From Nocardia vermiculata NBRC 100427 (GTDB lineage Bacteria > Actinomycetota > Actinomycetes > Mycobacteriales > Mycobacteriaceae): 64,000 nucleotides of DNA. A program made the translations under genes and the position numbers. The notes under the pieces are model-generated. The model did not search any database. It was given only the letters and a program-made list of their open reading frames with translations, and was not told the DNA's origin. Below are positions 41,089 through 53,086 of this stretch, piece by piece. Each line of letters starts with the position of its first letter. The stretch's first letter is position 1. The DNA lies in the NCBI RefSeq assembly GCF_001613265.1, contig NZ_BDCA01000008.1:62001-126000 (forward strand), written 5' to 3'.

Positions 41089-42234
41089 TCAGGCGCCGGG
41101 GGTGGCGACCCAACCGGCGACGACCACCGCGCCGGTGTCCCGGTGCACGGCCAGGAATCCGAACGGCCGGTCGAAGTCGACAGCGATCTCGCGGGCGTCG
41201 TGAGGTCGCGGTATACCGGTCGGTGCCATGAGGACGGAGGTGACAGCGGCGGCATGAAAGCCTTCGGCGGTGAACCGGGCTCGCACACCCTGCGCGGCGG
41301 CGGTCACCGTCAGTGGTACGGACGAGAGGCCGGGGAACATGTTCTCGCTCCCGGCGGTGCCGGCCGCCGACCGCAGTCCGAACAGGTCCGCCCGGTCCAG
41401 CAGATCGTGGGCGGACCGGATGTCGAAAGGCGGCAGGTGGATACGCAGCGCGTCCGCGACCGCCGTAACCTCGCGGACGGACAATCCCGGACCACGGTCG
41501 CCGAGGACCGGCGTGCGGATCTCGACCGAGCCGTCGAGGGCGTCCATGCCGGTCGCCAGCACCGCGCCCGGGCGAGCATCCTCCGTGCCGAGCAGGAGAT
41601 GGACATCCAGATCCGAGACCCCGCGCACCACCGCCCGGGTCACCGGAGTGTCGTGGCCGAGCAGCGCCGCGTCGCGCAGTTCTCGGCTGTACCGCGACAG
41701 CGCCGGCCCACGGTACCCCCGCCATGGACCTGCCACCGGTTCGAGAACTCCGTCCTGGAAGGCGTCACGCCAGGTGGTGCGCGCGATGACCGCGGTGGCC
41801 AGGACGAGTGCGGTGGACTCACCGATCTCGGCCGGGAACCGGTCGACCAGTCCGTCGGTGTGCTCGCGGACCCAGTCGTCGAGGCCGTCCCGATCGCCGA
41901 GGGCGGAGACCGTATTCGACGGTAAGGAGCGGACCCATTCCTCGCGGAGCGGGAAGTTCGCGCCGGTCCATATCCCGAGCGCCGCGCGCACCGCATCGCT
42001 GTTCTCCAGCCGGCCGAGCAGTGTGAGGGCCGCATCGTGCGCGGTGTCGGTGGACCAGCCCGTCGCGGTGCGGAGTTCGCTGTGTACCGGGCCGGTTGCT
42101 ACCGCGGTGAGGAGGGTGAGCAGCGGCCATACTCCGTACCCCGACACAGCGAAGTCGTCGGAACCCATTGTGGTGCACCATTTTCTGGTGAGACCGTTCG
42201 CTGCGGCGACATCGGGGGCGAGACCGGGTTGCAT
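41089..42234 (-). CDS. Divergent serpin-like protein (cytoplasmic, no signal peptide)
   Basis: A 381-residue protein that follows the serpin pattern along its length. Residues 28-40 (FAVSGYGVWPLLT) match the N-terminal N-x-x-SP-S-I/GVWPLL region. LDDWVREHTDGLVDRFP (118-134) matches IN-x-WV-x-x-T-x-G-x-I. TALVLATAVIARTTWRDAFQ (141-160) matches the T-x-LVL-x-NA-x-x-F-x-x-x-W-x-x-x-F strand. The reactive-loop hinge reads EGFHAAAVTSV (324-334), close to the classical E-G-T-x-A-A-A-x-T. The C-terminal DFDRPFGFLAVHRDTG and GWVATP match the breach and final strands. The P1 residue cannot be fixed because the loop is ~7 residues longer than in alpha-1-antitrypsin. No signal peptide is seen. The serpin call is inferred from pattern only. 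Confidence 0.65.
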   Translation of the reverse strand: MQPGLAPDVAAANGLTRKWCTTMGSDDFAVSGYGVWPLLTLLTAVATGPVHSELRTATGWSTDTAHDAALTLLGRLENSDAVRAALGIWTGANFPLREEWVRSLPSNTVSALGDRDGLDDWVREHTDGLVDRFPAEIGESTALVLATAVIARTTWRDAFQDGVLEPVAGPWRGYRGPALSRYSRELRDAALLGHDTPVTRAVVRGVSDLDVHLLLGTEDARPGAVLATGMDALDGSVEIRTPVLGDRGPGLSVREVTAVADALRIHLPPFDIRSAHDLLDRADLFGLRSAAGTAGSENMFPGLSSVPLTVTAAAQGVRARFTAEGFHAAAVTSVLMAPTGIPRPHDAREIAVDFDRPFGFLAVHRDTGAVVVAGWVATPGA

Positions 42235-42610
42235 AGTCGGAGTCTACGGGTGCGGACCCCGCAAGTGAGCCGACGACAGCGCACCGCTACCGGTCGCGGG
42301 TGAGGTCGCCCAGCGCATTCGGTGATCCGGACAGTGCGGCTCCGAGTCGTACCCGGGGCGGTGCGCCCCCGCCGGGGTGTACGTGGGCGGCGGGGGCGCG
42401 CCCGGGCCTGGGCGGCCCGGGGGATCGGTGAGGACCGATCCACCGCTGAGTCTGCTACCTCGAGTGGGCTCGAGATATAGGTGGTAATGATGTGGCGTGT
42501 ACCACTATGGCCGGAACTGTGCCTGCGTGACCGGAGGTGTTGGGGTGGTCGATGCCGGAGTATGGCAATGTGCGGCGGCACTATGACCGTCGTCGAGGAG
42601 GTTGGTTGAG
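42235..42610. other. 376-bp divergent intergenic region, hairpin-rich
   Basis: No gene is supported here. The right two-thirds hold five consecutive inverted repeats (42363-42505). GAGGAGG for the next gene sits at 42595-42601. Promoters for the serpin-like gene (leftward) and the DUF4334 gene (rightward) must lie here; I could not identify -10/-35 elements with confidence. Confidence 0.6.
42363..42505 (+). other. Run of five consecutive hairpins
   Basis: Exact inverted repeats follow one another: 42363-42374/42388-42399 (12 bp, 13-nt loop), 42401-42408/42414-42421 (8 bp), 42423-42429/42434-42440 (7 bp, GAGG loop), 42459-42464/42469-42474 (CTCGAG twice) and 42481-42486/42500-42505 (GTGGTA/TACCAC). 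Together they suggest a structured leader or small RNA, or stacked operators. The assignment is open. Confidence 0.4.
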
Positions 42611-43156
42611 ATGCCGGATGCCGGGACGGTGCGGTTGGCCGAATTGAGCGCCGGTCGCGTCACTGCCGAGCAGGCATGGCAGTTGTACGACGGCCTGCCG
42701 GAGGTCACGGTCGCGGAGATCACCAGCGGGCGATGGACGGGATCGGAACTCGACACCGGTCATCCGTGGGCCGGGGTGCTCGTCGAATCCGGTTGGTACG
42801 GCAAGCAGTTCGACTCCGCCGACGAGGTTCAGCCCCTGCTGTTCGCTGGTCCGGACGGCGTCGTCTTCGCGGTGGATCCGCGTCGAGTTCCGCTGGCGCT
42901 GGCCGGCAGGTTGCCCACCTGGGGATTCCGTGCCGCCCGCCGGATGCTGCCGGGATTGCGCCCGCTGCTGCGCACCCGGACCGCTCGTGCGCGGCTGCGC
43001 GCAGTCGAATTCCGTGGCAAGACCAGCGCCGCGATGATCTACGACCACTTGCCGATCGTCGACATCTTCCGGCGGGTGGATGCCGACACCCTGCTCGGTG
43101 TGATGGACATGCGCGGACTGCCGGAACCGTACTTCTTCGTGCTGCGCCGAGCCTGA
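42611..43156 (+). CDS. GXWXG / DUF4334 domain protein
   Basis: A 181-residue protein with an N-terminal GXWXG domain (ITSGRWTGSELDTGHP; about residues 36-51) and a C-terminal DUF4334 domain containing VEFRGKTSAAMIYDHLPIVD followed by LLGVMDMRG and FFVLRR. These two domains commonly occur together in actinobacteria; their function is not established, and a lipocalin-like ligand-binding role is a guess. GAGGAGG lies 9 bases before the ATG. The gene is convergent with alkB, with one base between the stops. Confidence 0.85.
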   Translation: MPDAGTVRLAELSAGRVTAEQAWQLYDGLPEVTVAEITSGRWTGSELDTGHPWAGVLVESGWYGKQFDSADEVQPLLFAGPDGVVFAVDPRRVPLALAGRLPTWGFRAARRMLPGLRPLLRTRTARARLRAVEFRGKTSAAMIYDHLPIVDIFRRVDADTLLGVMDMRGLPEPYFFVLRRA

Positions 43157-43157
43157 G

Positions 43158-43799
43158 TCAATGCACGCCGCGCGGGCGGAACTGGATGCTGATGCGCGGC
43201 CCCACCGGCCGTCGGGTCTTCGGCACCGCATGCTGCCACGTGCGCTGGCAGGCGCCACCCATGACGAGTAGGTCGCCGTGCCCGAGCTGGTATCGCAGGC
43301 TCGCACCGCCGCCGCGCGGGCGAAGCAGTAGCGCGCGCGGTGCGCCGACGGAGACGATCGCCACCATCGTGTCGTGTGTCGCGCCGCGGCCGAGGGTGTC
43401 ACCGTGCCACGCCACGCTGTCTGCGCCGTCGCGGTAGTAGCACAACCCGGCCGTCTGGAAGGGCTCCCCGAGTTCCGGGCCGTAGTGATCGCTCAATGCG
43501 GTACACGCCCGGCGCAGCACGGGGTGCGGCCAGGGCTCGTCCGCGGCGTAGGACCGCAGCAGGCGCGGCACCGTCACCACCCGGTCGTACATCGGCCGGC
43601 GATCCGTGCGCCAGGGCACCTCGACTGCCAGCCGCTCGAACAGTTCGTCGGCACCGTGCAGCCAGCCCGGCAGCAGATCCACCCAGGCGTGTGCGCTGAG
43701 CCCGGTCCGACGTGCCGCTGTGAGGGGGCCGATGGTGATTTCCCCGGGCTCGGCCGCGCCGACACCGTCGAACAACGATCTCTGCAGTGGTGCGGACAT
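43158..43799 (-). CDS. alkB: AlkB-type 2-oxoglutarate/Fe(II) dioxygenase, DNA alkylation repair
   Basis: Oxidative demethylation of alkylated DNA bases such as 1-methyladenine and 3-methylcytosine. In 213 residues, the Fe(II) ligands are His and Asp in VAWHGDTLG near residue 129 and His in TWQHAVPK near 190. The 2-oxoglutarate-binding Arg pair is in RISIQFR near 204, the equivalent of R-x-N-x-T-F-R. Substrate-loop sequence PFQTAGLCYYRDG precedes them. The ATG at 43799 overlaps one LexA-like box and a better one lies 20 bp upstream, so SOS induction is likely. It shares strand with the hydrolase upstream but appears to have its own promoter in the 56-bp gap. Confidence 0.92.
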   Translation of the reverse strand: MSAPLQRSLFDGVGAAEPGEITIGPLTAARRTGLSAHAWVDLLPGWLHGADELFERLAVEVPWRTDRRPMYDRVVTVPRLLRSYAADEPWPHPVLRRACTALSDHYGPELGEPFQTAGLCYYRDGADSVAWHGDTLGRGATHDTMVAIVSVGAPRALLLRPRGGGASLRYQLGHGDLLVMGGACQRTWQHAVPKTRRPVGPRISIQFRPRGVH

Positions 43800-43807
43800 A
43801 TGTTCGA
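43792..43807 (-). promoter_or_regulatory. LexA-like box overlapping the alkB start codon
   Basis: GCGGAC-ATAT-GTTCGA matches the actinobacterial SOS consensus TCGAAC-N4-GTTCGA at 10 of 12 fixed positions. It overlaps the ATG, and its centre is 28 bp from the stronger box at 43820. Confidence 0.5.
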
Positions 43808-43819
43808 ATGTACGTTCTT

Positions 43820-43835
43820 TCGAACATATGTTCAA
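43820..43835 (-). promoter_or_regulatory. LexA (SOS) box upstream of alkB
   Basis: TCGAAC-ATAT-GTTCAA matches TCGAAC-N4-GTTCGA at 11 of 12 fixed positions. It sits 20 bp upstream of the alkB start in the 56-bp gap after the hydrolase gene, where LexA would block transcription. Confidence 0.78.
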
Positions 43836-43855
43836 CAGTGCCCGGGGCGGCATGC

Positions 43856-44734
43856 TCAGCTCAGGTGGGCTCGCACGAAATCGACCACGGCGTCGGAGAA
43901 TTCGTCGTTGACGTCGCTGGCGGCGGTATGTGCGGCACCGGTGATCTCGACGTATTCCATATGCGGGACCAGGGCGCGGAAATCGGCGACACCCTGTTCG
44001 CTGACCACGTCCGAGAGGCGGCCGCGGACGAGTAGGACCGGCATCTCCAGGTGGCGTGCCGCGTCCTCCAGGTCGCTGGTCTGGAGTTCGATGTCCTCGG
44101 GCCGGGCCGACATCATCGCCGGATCCCAGTGCCAGTACCAGCGTCCGTCCTCGCGCAGTCGCAGATTGCGCCGTAGTCCCTCAGGATTTCGTGGCCGGCT
44201 GCGGTGCGGTAGGTATTCGGCGACCGCGTCGGCGGCCTCCTCGAGTGAGGCGAAGCCCTCCGGGTGCCCGCCGAGGAAATTCATCACGCGTTCGACGCCC
44301 CTGTGTTCCGGCCGGGGCACCACATCGACGAGGACGAGTCCCGCGATGCGCTCGCGCCCGGGACGGGTGGTCGCCAGCAATGCCGTGAGCCCGCCCATGC
44401 TCGCACCCACCACGATCGCGGTCCGGTCCAGTTCGGCGAGTATGCCCAGCAGGTCGTCGGTCATCGCCACCCGGGAGTAGTCGCCGTCCGGTGCCCAGTC
44501 GCTCTCGCCGTGGCCGCGCGCGTCGAGCAGGATCGCGTGCATTCCCACCTTGGCCAGCGCCGCGCCCGATTCCTTCCAGGAGTGCCGGGTCTGGCCGCCG
44601 CCGTGCAGAAATACGGCGAGGGGGCCGTCTGGTGGCCCCCAGCTCTCGCCGGTCAGGGTGATGCCGTCGTGGCCGCGGAAGGTGCGCCGCCGTGGTTCGG
44701 TGAAGTCGGCTTCATTACTCACACCCTCGAGCAT
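43856..44734 (-). CDS. Alpha/beta-fold hydrolase
   Basis: A 292-residue serine hydrolase. The oxyanion segment is [16 protein letters not shown] near residue 41. The nucleophile elbow is [14 protein letters not shown] near 110. The acid is Asp in [10 protein letters not shown] near 241 and the catalytic His lies in [11 protein letters not shown] near 267. A variable lid domain lies between. The substrate is unknown; the closest resemblance by layout is to the epoxide-hydrolase/peroxidase-like group. The start could be ATG 44734 or GTG 44722. It is divergent from the pyr operon. Confidence 0.88.
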   Translation of the reverse strand: MLEGVSNEADFTEPRRRTFRGHDGITLTGESWGPPDGPLAVFLHGGGQTRHSWKESGAALAKVGMHAILLDARGHGESDWAPDGDYSRVAMTDDLLGILAELDRTAIVVGASMGGLTALLATTRPGRERIAGLVLVDVVPRPEHRGVERVMNFLGGHPEGFASLEEAADAVAEYLPHRSRPRNPEGLRRNLRLREDGRWYWHWDPAMMSARPEDIELQTSDLEDAARHLEMPVLLVRGRLSDVVSEQGVADFRALVPHMEYVEITGAAHTAASDVNDEFSDAVVDFVRAHLS

Positions 44735-44920
44735 CCCATATCCGATTTACGCTGTATGAAACAGTTCCGTCCGCGGTTACCACAGCCGGATCGTCCTGGT
44801 GATACCGGAGTCGGCGATACGACTATGCGTCGGCATCTGCGCTGGTGGCGGCGCTCACACGGGTTACCCCGCGATTTGTCGCCGGTCCCGCCACTGCTAG
44901 GCTCGGGGATCGAAAAGACA

Positions 44921-44957
44921 TCCTTTAACGGACCGTCCGGTGAGGCGGGGAAGGAGG
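44921..44957 (+). promoter_or_regulatory. PyrR-binding leader hairpin sequestering the pyrR Shine-Dalgarno
   Basis: The loop TCCGGTGAGG (44936-44945) matches the PyrR recognition core UCCnGnGAGG. It is closed by CCG/CGG (44933-44935 with 44946-44948). Below that, TCCTT (44921-44925) pairs with AAGGA (44951-44955), the core of the AAGGAGG Shine-Dalgarno six bases before the pyrR ATG. PyrR bound to UMP would therefore be expected to mask the ribosome-binding site. This translational mode has been proposed for mycobacterial pyr operons. Confidence 0.75.
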
Positions 44958-44962
44958 TCGGC

Positions 44963-45625
44963 ATGGCCGTGCCCGAAGAGCGCGGCGGCCGAATCGTGCC
45001 CGAGGATCGGGTCGCCAGGTCGAGTGCCGCAGGCGAGTATTCGCAGCGGCACGATCCCGAGTGGGTCCAGGCCGGTCGTGAGCTGCTGTCGGTGTCCGAC
45101 GTCGGTCGCACGGTGGCGCGAATGGCGCATCAGATCATCGAGAAGACCGCACTCGATTCCGCTGACGCGGCACCCCGGGTAGTTCTGATCGGCATCCCGA
45201 CCCGCGGCACCACCCTCGCTACCCGGCTCGCCGACCGGATCGAGGAGTTCTCCGGGGTGCGGCCCGCCCTCGGATCGCTCGATATCACGTTGTATCGCGA
45301 CGATCTGCGCAACCGGCCACACCGCCCGCTGGAGCGTACTTCGGTGCCGGAGGGCGGAATCGACGATGCGCTGGTCGTGCTGGTCGACGACGTGCTGTTC
45401 TCCGGCCGCAGCGTGCGTTCGGCTCTGGACGGGCTCCGGGACCTGGGGCGTCCCCGGGCGGTGCAACTGGCGGTACTGGTCGACCGCGGCCACCGCGAAC
45501 TGCCCATCCGTGCCGACTACGTCGGGAAGAACGTGCCGACCTCACGTAGTGAGGACGTGTCGGTGCTGCTGAGCGAACACGACGGCCGCGACGGCGTCTA
45601 TCTACATCAAGGAGGCGAGCAGTGA
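44963..45625 (+). CDS. pyrR: PyrR, pyr operon RNA-binding regulator / uracil phosphoribosyltransferase
   Basis: Bifunctional attenuator protein and UPRTase of 220 residues. The PRPP-binding motif is [18 protein letters not shown] near residue 135. Upstream are [10 protein letters not shown] and [18 protein letters not shown], and the C-terminal [17 protein letters not shown] is diagnostic. About 35 N-terminal residues precede the usual start of the fold, somewhat longer than the ~190-residue norm; the strong AAGGAGG supports this ATG. It is the first gene of the operon, and pyrB overlaps its stop (GTGA). Confidence 0.95.
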   Translation: MAVPEERGGRIVPEDRVARSSAAGEYSQRHDPEWVQAGRELLSVSDVGRTVARMAHQIIEKTALDSADAAPRVVLIGIPTRGTTLATRLADRIEEFSGVRPALGSLDITLYRDDLRNRPHRPLERTSVPEGGIDDALVVLVDDVLFSGRSVRSALDGLRDLGRPRAVQLAVLVDRGHRELPIRADYVGKNVPTSRSEDVSVLLSEHDGRDGVYLHQGGEQ

Positions 45626-46587
45626 GGCATCTGCTCTCGGTCACCGATCTCGACCGCGGCACCGCCACCGAACTGCTCGACGACGCACAGCGCTTCGAAC
45701 AGGCACTGCTCGGCCGCGAGGTGCGTAAGCTGCCCACCCTGCGCGGGCGCACCGTGATGACGGTCTTCTTCGAGAACTCCACCCGCACCCGGGTCTCGTT
45801 CGAGGTCGCCGGTAAGTGGATGAGTGCCGATGTGATCAATGTCAGCGCCTCGAGCTCCTCGGTGTCGAAGGGCGAGTCGTTGCGCGACACCGCGCTCACT
45901 CTGCACGCCGCCGGCGCCGACGCGCTGATCGTGCGGCACCCGGCCTCCGGTGCGGCACATCAGATCGCCCGCTGGTTCGACGAACTGGATACCGGTGCGG
46001 GCGGCTACTCGGGGCCCGGCCCGGCGATCGTGAACGCCGGGGACGGGATGCACGAACATCCCACCCAGGCGCTGCTGGACGCGCTGACGCTGCGTCAGCG
46101 GCTGGGAGATCTGGCCGGTCGGCGGATTGTGATCGTCGGCGACATCCTGCACAGCCGGGTCGCCAGGTCCAACGCTTTCCTGCTCGACCTGCTCGGCGCC
46201 GAAGTGGTGCTCGTCGCCCCCCGCACCCTGCTGCCGGTGGGAGTCGAACAGTGGCCGGTACAGGTCTCGCATTCGCTGGACGCGGCACTTCCCGGCGCGG
46301 ATGCGGTGATGATGCTGCGGGTGCAGGCCGAACGCATGAACGGTGGATTCTTCCCCTCGGTCCGGGAGTACTCGATCGCCTACGGGCTCAACGAACGACG
46401 CATGGCACTGCTCGACGACGATGTGGTGGTGCTGCACCCGGGGCCGATGCTGCGCGGCATGGAAATCGCGCCGTCGGTCGCCGATTCGCCGAAAACCGCG
46501 GTGCTGCAACAGGTCACCAACGGCGTGCACATGCGTATGGCGGTGCTCTTCCGGCTGCTGGTCGGTGCGGGGGAGGCAGTGGCGTGA
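45622..46587 (+). CDS. pyrB: Aspartate carbamoyltransferase catalytic subunit
   Basis: Condenses carbamoyl phosphate and aspartate. In 321 residues, the carbamoyl-phosphate site is [13 protein letters not shown] near residue 50, [11 protein letters not shown] near 109, [18 protein letters not shown] near 143, and the PGPM of [15 protein letters not shown] near 272. No pyrI regulatory chain is present, as in other actinobacteria. The GTG overlaps the pyrR stop, and its own stop overlaps a 13-codon ORF leading to pyrC. Confidence 0.97.
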   Translation: MRHLLSVTDLDRGTATELLDDAQRFEQALLGREVRKLPTLRGRTVMTVFFENSTRTRVSFEVAGKWMSADVINVSASSSSVSKGESLRDTALTLHAAGADALIVRHPASGAAHQIARWFDELDTGAGGYSGPGPAIVNAGDGMHEHPTQALLDALTLRQRLGDLAGRRIVIVGDILHSRVARSNAFLLDLLGAEVVLVAPRTLLPVGVEQWPVQVSHSLDAALPGADAVMMLRVQAERMNGGFFPSVREYSIAYGLNERRMALLDDDVVVLHPGPMLRGMEIAPSVADSPKTAVLQQVTNGVHMRMAVLFRLLVGAGEAVA

Positions 46588-46625
46588 ATATCGGGACAGG
46601 TTTCGAGGAAGGTGCAGCCGCGTGA
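46584..46625 (+). CDS. Possible 13-codon linker ORF between pyrB and pyrC
   Basis: GTG at 46584 overlaps the pyrB stop (GTGA) and its TGA at 46623 overlaps the pyrC GTG (GTGA). The peptide is [13 protein letters not shown]. Its likely role, if translated, is to carry ribosomes across the 34-bp gap, since GAGGAAGG inside it also serves as a Shine-Dalgarno for pyrC. It may be chance. Confidence 0.3.
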   Translation: MNIGTGFEEGAAA

Positions 46626-47965
46626 GTGATCTGGTCATCCGGGGTGCCCGGCCCTACGGTGCGGGTGAACCCGTCGATGTGCTGGTCCGCGACGGTGTGA
46701 TCGTTGCGCTGGGTGCCGCGGCACGCGGCGGCGACGAGGTCGACGGTGTCACGATCGCCGAGGACGTACAGGTGATCGAGGCCGCCGGCCGCATCCTGCT
46801 GCCCGGCTTCGTCGATCTGCACACGCATCTGCGCGAGCCGGGACGCGAAGACACGGAAACCATCGAAAGCGGCTCGGCCGCAGCAGCTCTGGGTGGATAC
46901 ACCGCGGTGTTCGCGATGGCCAATACCGATCCGGTCGCCGATACCGCGGTGGTCACCGACCATGTGTGGCGGCGCGGCCGGGAGGTCGGGCTCGTCGACG
47001 TGCATCCGGTGGGTGCGGTGACCGTGGGGCTGGCCGGTAAGCAGCTGGCCGAGATGGGCACGATGGCGGCCGGAGTGGGCCGGGTGCGGATGTTCTCCGA
47101 CGACGGGCACTGCGTCGACGACCCGCTGATCATGCGTCGTGCGCTCGAGTACGCGAAGTCGCTGGACGTGCTGATCGCTCAGCATGCGGAGGAACCGCGG
47201 CTGACCCGGGGAGCGGTCGCCCATGAAGGGCCGACCGCCGCCCGGCTCGGACTGGCGGGCTGGCCGCGTGCCGCCGAGGAATCGATCGTGGCGCGTGACG
47301 CCCTGCTGGCCCGCGATGCCGGTGCCCGCGTGCACATCTGTCACGCGTCGACTTCCGGCACCGTCGAACTGGTGAAATGGGCCAAGGCGCAAGGTATTTC
47401 GATCACCGCCGAGGTGACGCCGCATCATCTGCTGCTGGACGACTCGCGGCTCGAGACCTACGACGCGGTCAACAAGGTGAATCCACCGCTGCGCGAGGCC
47501 TCCGATGCCGAAGCGCTGCGTCGTGCGGTGGCCGACGGCGTGATCGACTGTATCGCCACCGACCACGCCCCCCACGCCGAACAGGACAAATGCTGCGAGT
47601 TCGCCGCTGCCCGACCCGGCATGCTGGGACTGGAGACCGCACTGTCGATCATCGTCGAAACATTGGTGACGCCCGGTCTGCTGGATTGGCGCGGTGTAGC
47701 GCGGGTGATGAGCGAGAATCCGGCCCGGATCGCGGGTCTCGATGATCAGGGTCGCCCGATCGCGGTCGGTGAACCGGCCAACCTGACGCTGGTCGATCCG
47801 GACACCTCGTGGACGGTGCGGGCGCCCGAGCTGGCCAGCATTTCCGGCAACACCCCCTTCGATGCGATGACCTTGCCTGCCCGGGTCGTCGCGACCGTGC
47901 TGCGCGGACGCGTCACCGCCCACGACGGGGTGGCGGCCACAGTGACACAGAGAGTGAGACTCTGA
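46622..47965 (+). CDS. pyrC: Dihydroorotase
   Basis: Zinc amidohydrolase that cyclises carbamoyl aspartate to dihydroorotate. The 447-residue class I form has the metal motif [16 protein letters not shown] near residue 63, the substrate-binding [11 protein letters not shown] near 101, His in AQHAEEP near 188 and [14 protein letters not shown] near 238, and the catalytic [14 protein letters not shown] near 310. The C-terminus contains the composite-domain strand [17 protein letters not shown]. The GTG is placed by the GTGA overlap with the preceding short ORF. Its stop shares one base with the next gene's ATG (TGATG). Confidence 0.96.
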   Translation: MSDLVIRGARPYGAGEPVDVLVRDGVIVALGAAARGGDEVDGVTIAEDVQVIEAAGRILLPGFVDLHTHLREPGREDTETIESGSAAAALGGYTAVFAMANTDPVADTAVVTDHVWRRGREVGLVDVHPVGAVTVGLAGKQLAEMGTMAAGVGRVRMFSDDGHCVDDPLIMRRALEYAKSLDVLIAQHAEEPRLTRGAVAHEGPTAARLGLAGWPRAAEESIVARDALLARDAGARVHICHASTSGTVELVKWAKAQGISITAEVTPHHLLLDDSRLETYDAVNKVNPPLREASDAEALRRAVADGVIDCIATDHAPHAEQDKCCEFAAARPGMLGLETALSIIVETLVTPGLLDWRGVARVMSENPARIAGLDDQGRPIAVGEPANLTLVDPDTSWTVRAPELASISGNTPFDAMTLPARVVATVLRGRVTAHDGVAATVTQRVRL

Positions 47966-48486
47966 TGGAAAGAACCCTGTGGGTCATCGGGCTCGTGGCG
48001 GTGTTCGCGCTGTTCGTGTGGCTGATGTACCGATCCTGGCGCAAGCGCGCCCGGCAGCAGGCGGCCTCGGTCGGGGATCTGCCGACCGTGCCGGCGGAAC
48101 TGGGTGCGCAACTGCTCGAACCGACCACCGGTCTGTATACCGGGACCACGCTGGCCCCGAGCTGGCAGAACCGGATCGTGGTGGGCGATCTGGGCTTCCG
48201 CGCCACCGCCGAATTGACGCGGTTCGAGCGCGGGATCCTGCTGGAACGCGATGGTGCGGAGGTGATCTGGATTCCGCAGGAGTCCATCACCGCGGTGCGC
48301 ACCGAGCGTGGCCACGCGGGCAAGGTGATGACCGACAATGGTGTGCTGGTCATTCGCTGGAAGCTACCGACGGGAACCGAGGTCGACACCGGTTTCCGTG
48401 GGGACGACAAAACGGTGTATCCGGCGTGGACAGCCCCCTCCGCGCCGGGACAACCGGGTGTGGCGACAGGAGGCGACACGGCATGA
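47965..48486 (+). CDS. Membrane-anchored PH-like domain protein of the pyr operon (Rv1382-like)
   Basis: A 173-residue protein with one N-terminal membrane helix ([21 protein letters not shown]; residues ~5-25), a short basic stretch and a cytoplasmic ~120-residue beta-rich domain ([52 protein letters not shown]) resembling a PH-like fold. It sits between pyrC and carA exactly as Rv1382 does in M. tuberculosis. Its role in pyrimidine metabolism is unknown. The ATG shares a base with the pyrC stop, so coupling is tight. Confidence 0.82.
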   Translation: MERTLWVIGLVAVFALFVWLMYRSWRKRARQQAASVGDLPTVPAELGAQLLEPTTGLYTGTTLAPSWQNRIVVGDLGFRATAELTRFERGILLERDGAEVIWIPQESITAVRTERGHAGKVMTDNGVLVIRWKLPTGTEVDTGFRGDDKTVYPAWTAPSAPGQPGVATGGDTA

Positions 48487-48565
48487 GCGGATCAGGGCCG
48501 GAGGCGGCAGCCTGCGTAACCACGCAGGCCCCCGCTCATGGCATCGAAGGACACGGCATGAGCGG
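48475..48565 (+). repeat. 16-bp exact direct repeat spanning two start-like ATGs
   Basis: GACACGGCATGAGCGG occurs at 48475-48490 and again at 48550-48565, 75 bp (25 codons) apart and in the same frame. Both copies contain an ATG AGC GG start-like sequence; a shorter GCATGAGCG recurs at the carA start (48615-48623). This suggests local duplication in the coupling region. Confidence 0.8.
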
Positions 48566-48620
48566 CGTAACCGAACAGAGTGTGAAGGCGGAAATTCTGG
48601 TGAACGAGGTGAGCGCATGA
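48483..48620 (+). CDS. Possible 45-codon linker ORF before carA
   Basis: ATG at 48483 overlaps the stop of the PH-like gene (ATGA) and the TGA at 48618 overlaps the carA ATG (ATGA). The 45-residue product begins [17 protein letters not shown] and ends [11 protein letters not shown], with an internal in-frame Met from the duplicated start (48558). The ORF includes an 8-bp hairpin (48510-48517/48522-48529). Overlaps at both ends argue for translation through the gap; no protein family is recognisable, so this may be coupling sequence rather than a functional protein. Confidence 0.35.
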   Translation: MSGSGPEAAACVTTQAPAHGIEGHGMSGVTEQSVKAEILVNEVSA

Positions 48621-49737
48621 GCGACCGCGCTGCGGTGATGGTGCTCGAGGACGGCCGGACTTTCCGTGGCCGGCAATTCGGTGCCGCAGGACAGACTCTG
48701 GGTGAGGCGGTGTTCTGTACCGCCATGACCGGCTATCAGGAAACCCTGACCGACCCCAGCTACCACCGCCAGATCGTGGTGGCCACGGCGCCGCAGATCG
48801 GCAACACCGGGTGGAACGACGAGGACGACGAGTCGAACCGGATCTGGGTTGCCGGATACGCGGTGCGCGACCCGGCGAAACGGGCTTCGAACTGGCGCGC
48901 GACGACCACGTTGCAGGACGAGCTGGAACGCCAGAATATCGTCGGCATCGCGGGAGTCGACACGCGAGCGCTGGTCCGCCACCTGCGCACGCGTGGGTCG
49001 ATGAAGGCCGGCATCTTCAGCGGTGATGCCGCGGATGCGTCGGCGGACGAATTGCTGAGCCGGGTCACCGGACAGCAGTCGATGCTCGGTGCGGATCTGG
49101 CCGGCGAGGTATCCACGGACGAGATGTACACGATCGAACCTGCCGGTGAGCACCGCTTCACCGTGGTGGCAGTCGATCTGGGCATCAAGACCAATACCCC
49201 GCGGATGTTCGCCGAGCGTGGCATCCGGGTGCATGTGGTGCCCTCCGGCGTCACCCTGGACCGGATCCGCGAACTGCGGCCCGACGGTGTGTTCCTGTCC
49301 AACGGGCCCGGCGACCCGGCCACCCAGGACGATGCGGTCGAGCTCACCAAGGGGGTGCTCGGTGCGGGAATTCCGTTGTTCGGCATCTGCTTCGGTAACC
49401 AGATCCTCGGTCGTGCGCTGGGGCTGAGCACCTACAAGATGAAGTTCGGCCATCGCGGTATCAACGTGCCGGTCGTCGATCACGCCACCGGCGCGGTCTC
49501 GATCACCGCGCAGAATCACGGATTCGCCCTCGAGGGCGAGGCGGGGCAGCGCTTCGATACGCCGTTCGGCACCGCCGAGGTCAGCCATACCTGCGCCAAC
49601 GACGGCACGGTGGAGGGGGTGCGCCTGCTGAACGGCCGCGCGTTCTCCGTGCAGTACCACCCCGAGGCCGCCGCGGGCCCGCACGATGCTGCCTACCTGT
49701 TCGACCGCTTCGCAGATTCGATGGAGAAGGAAGCCTG

Positions 49738-49738
<1 letters not shown>
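48617..49738 (+). CDS. carA: Carbamoyl-phosphate synthase small (glutaminase) subunit
   Basis: Supplies ammonia from glutamine to CarB. The 373 residues hold an N-terminal CarA-specific domain ([20 protein letters not shown], then [18 protein letters not shown]) and a class I glutamine amidotransferase domain. The catalytic Cys is in [12 protein letters not shown] near residue 257 and the His/Glu in [15 protein letters not shown] near 341. LSNGPGDP lies near 228. The ATG is set by the ATGA overlap upstream; the stop shares a base with carB's ATG. Confidence 0.97.
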
Positions 49739-53070
<3,332 letters not shown>

Positions 53071-53086
53071 CAAGGAGAGGGAGACG

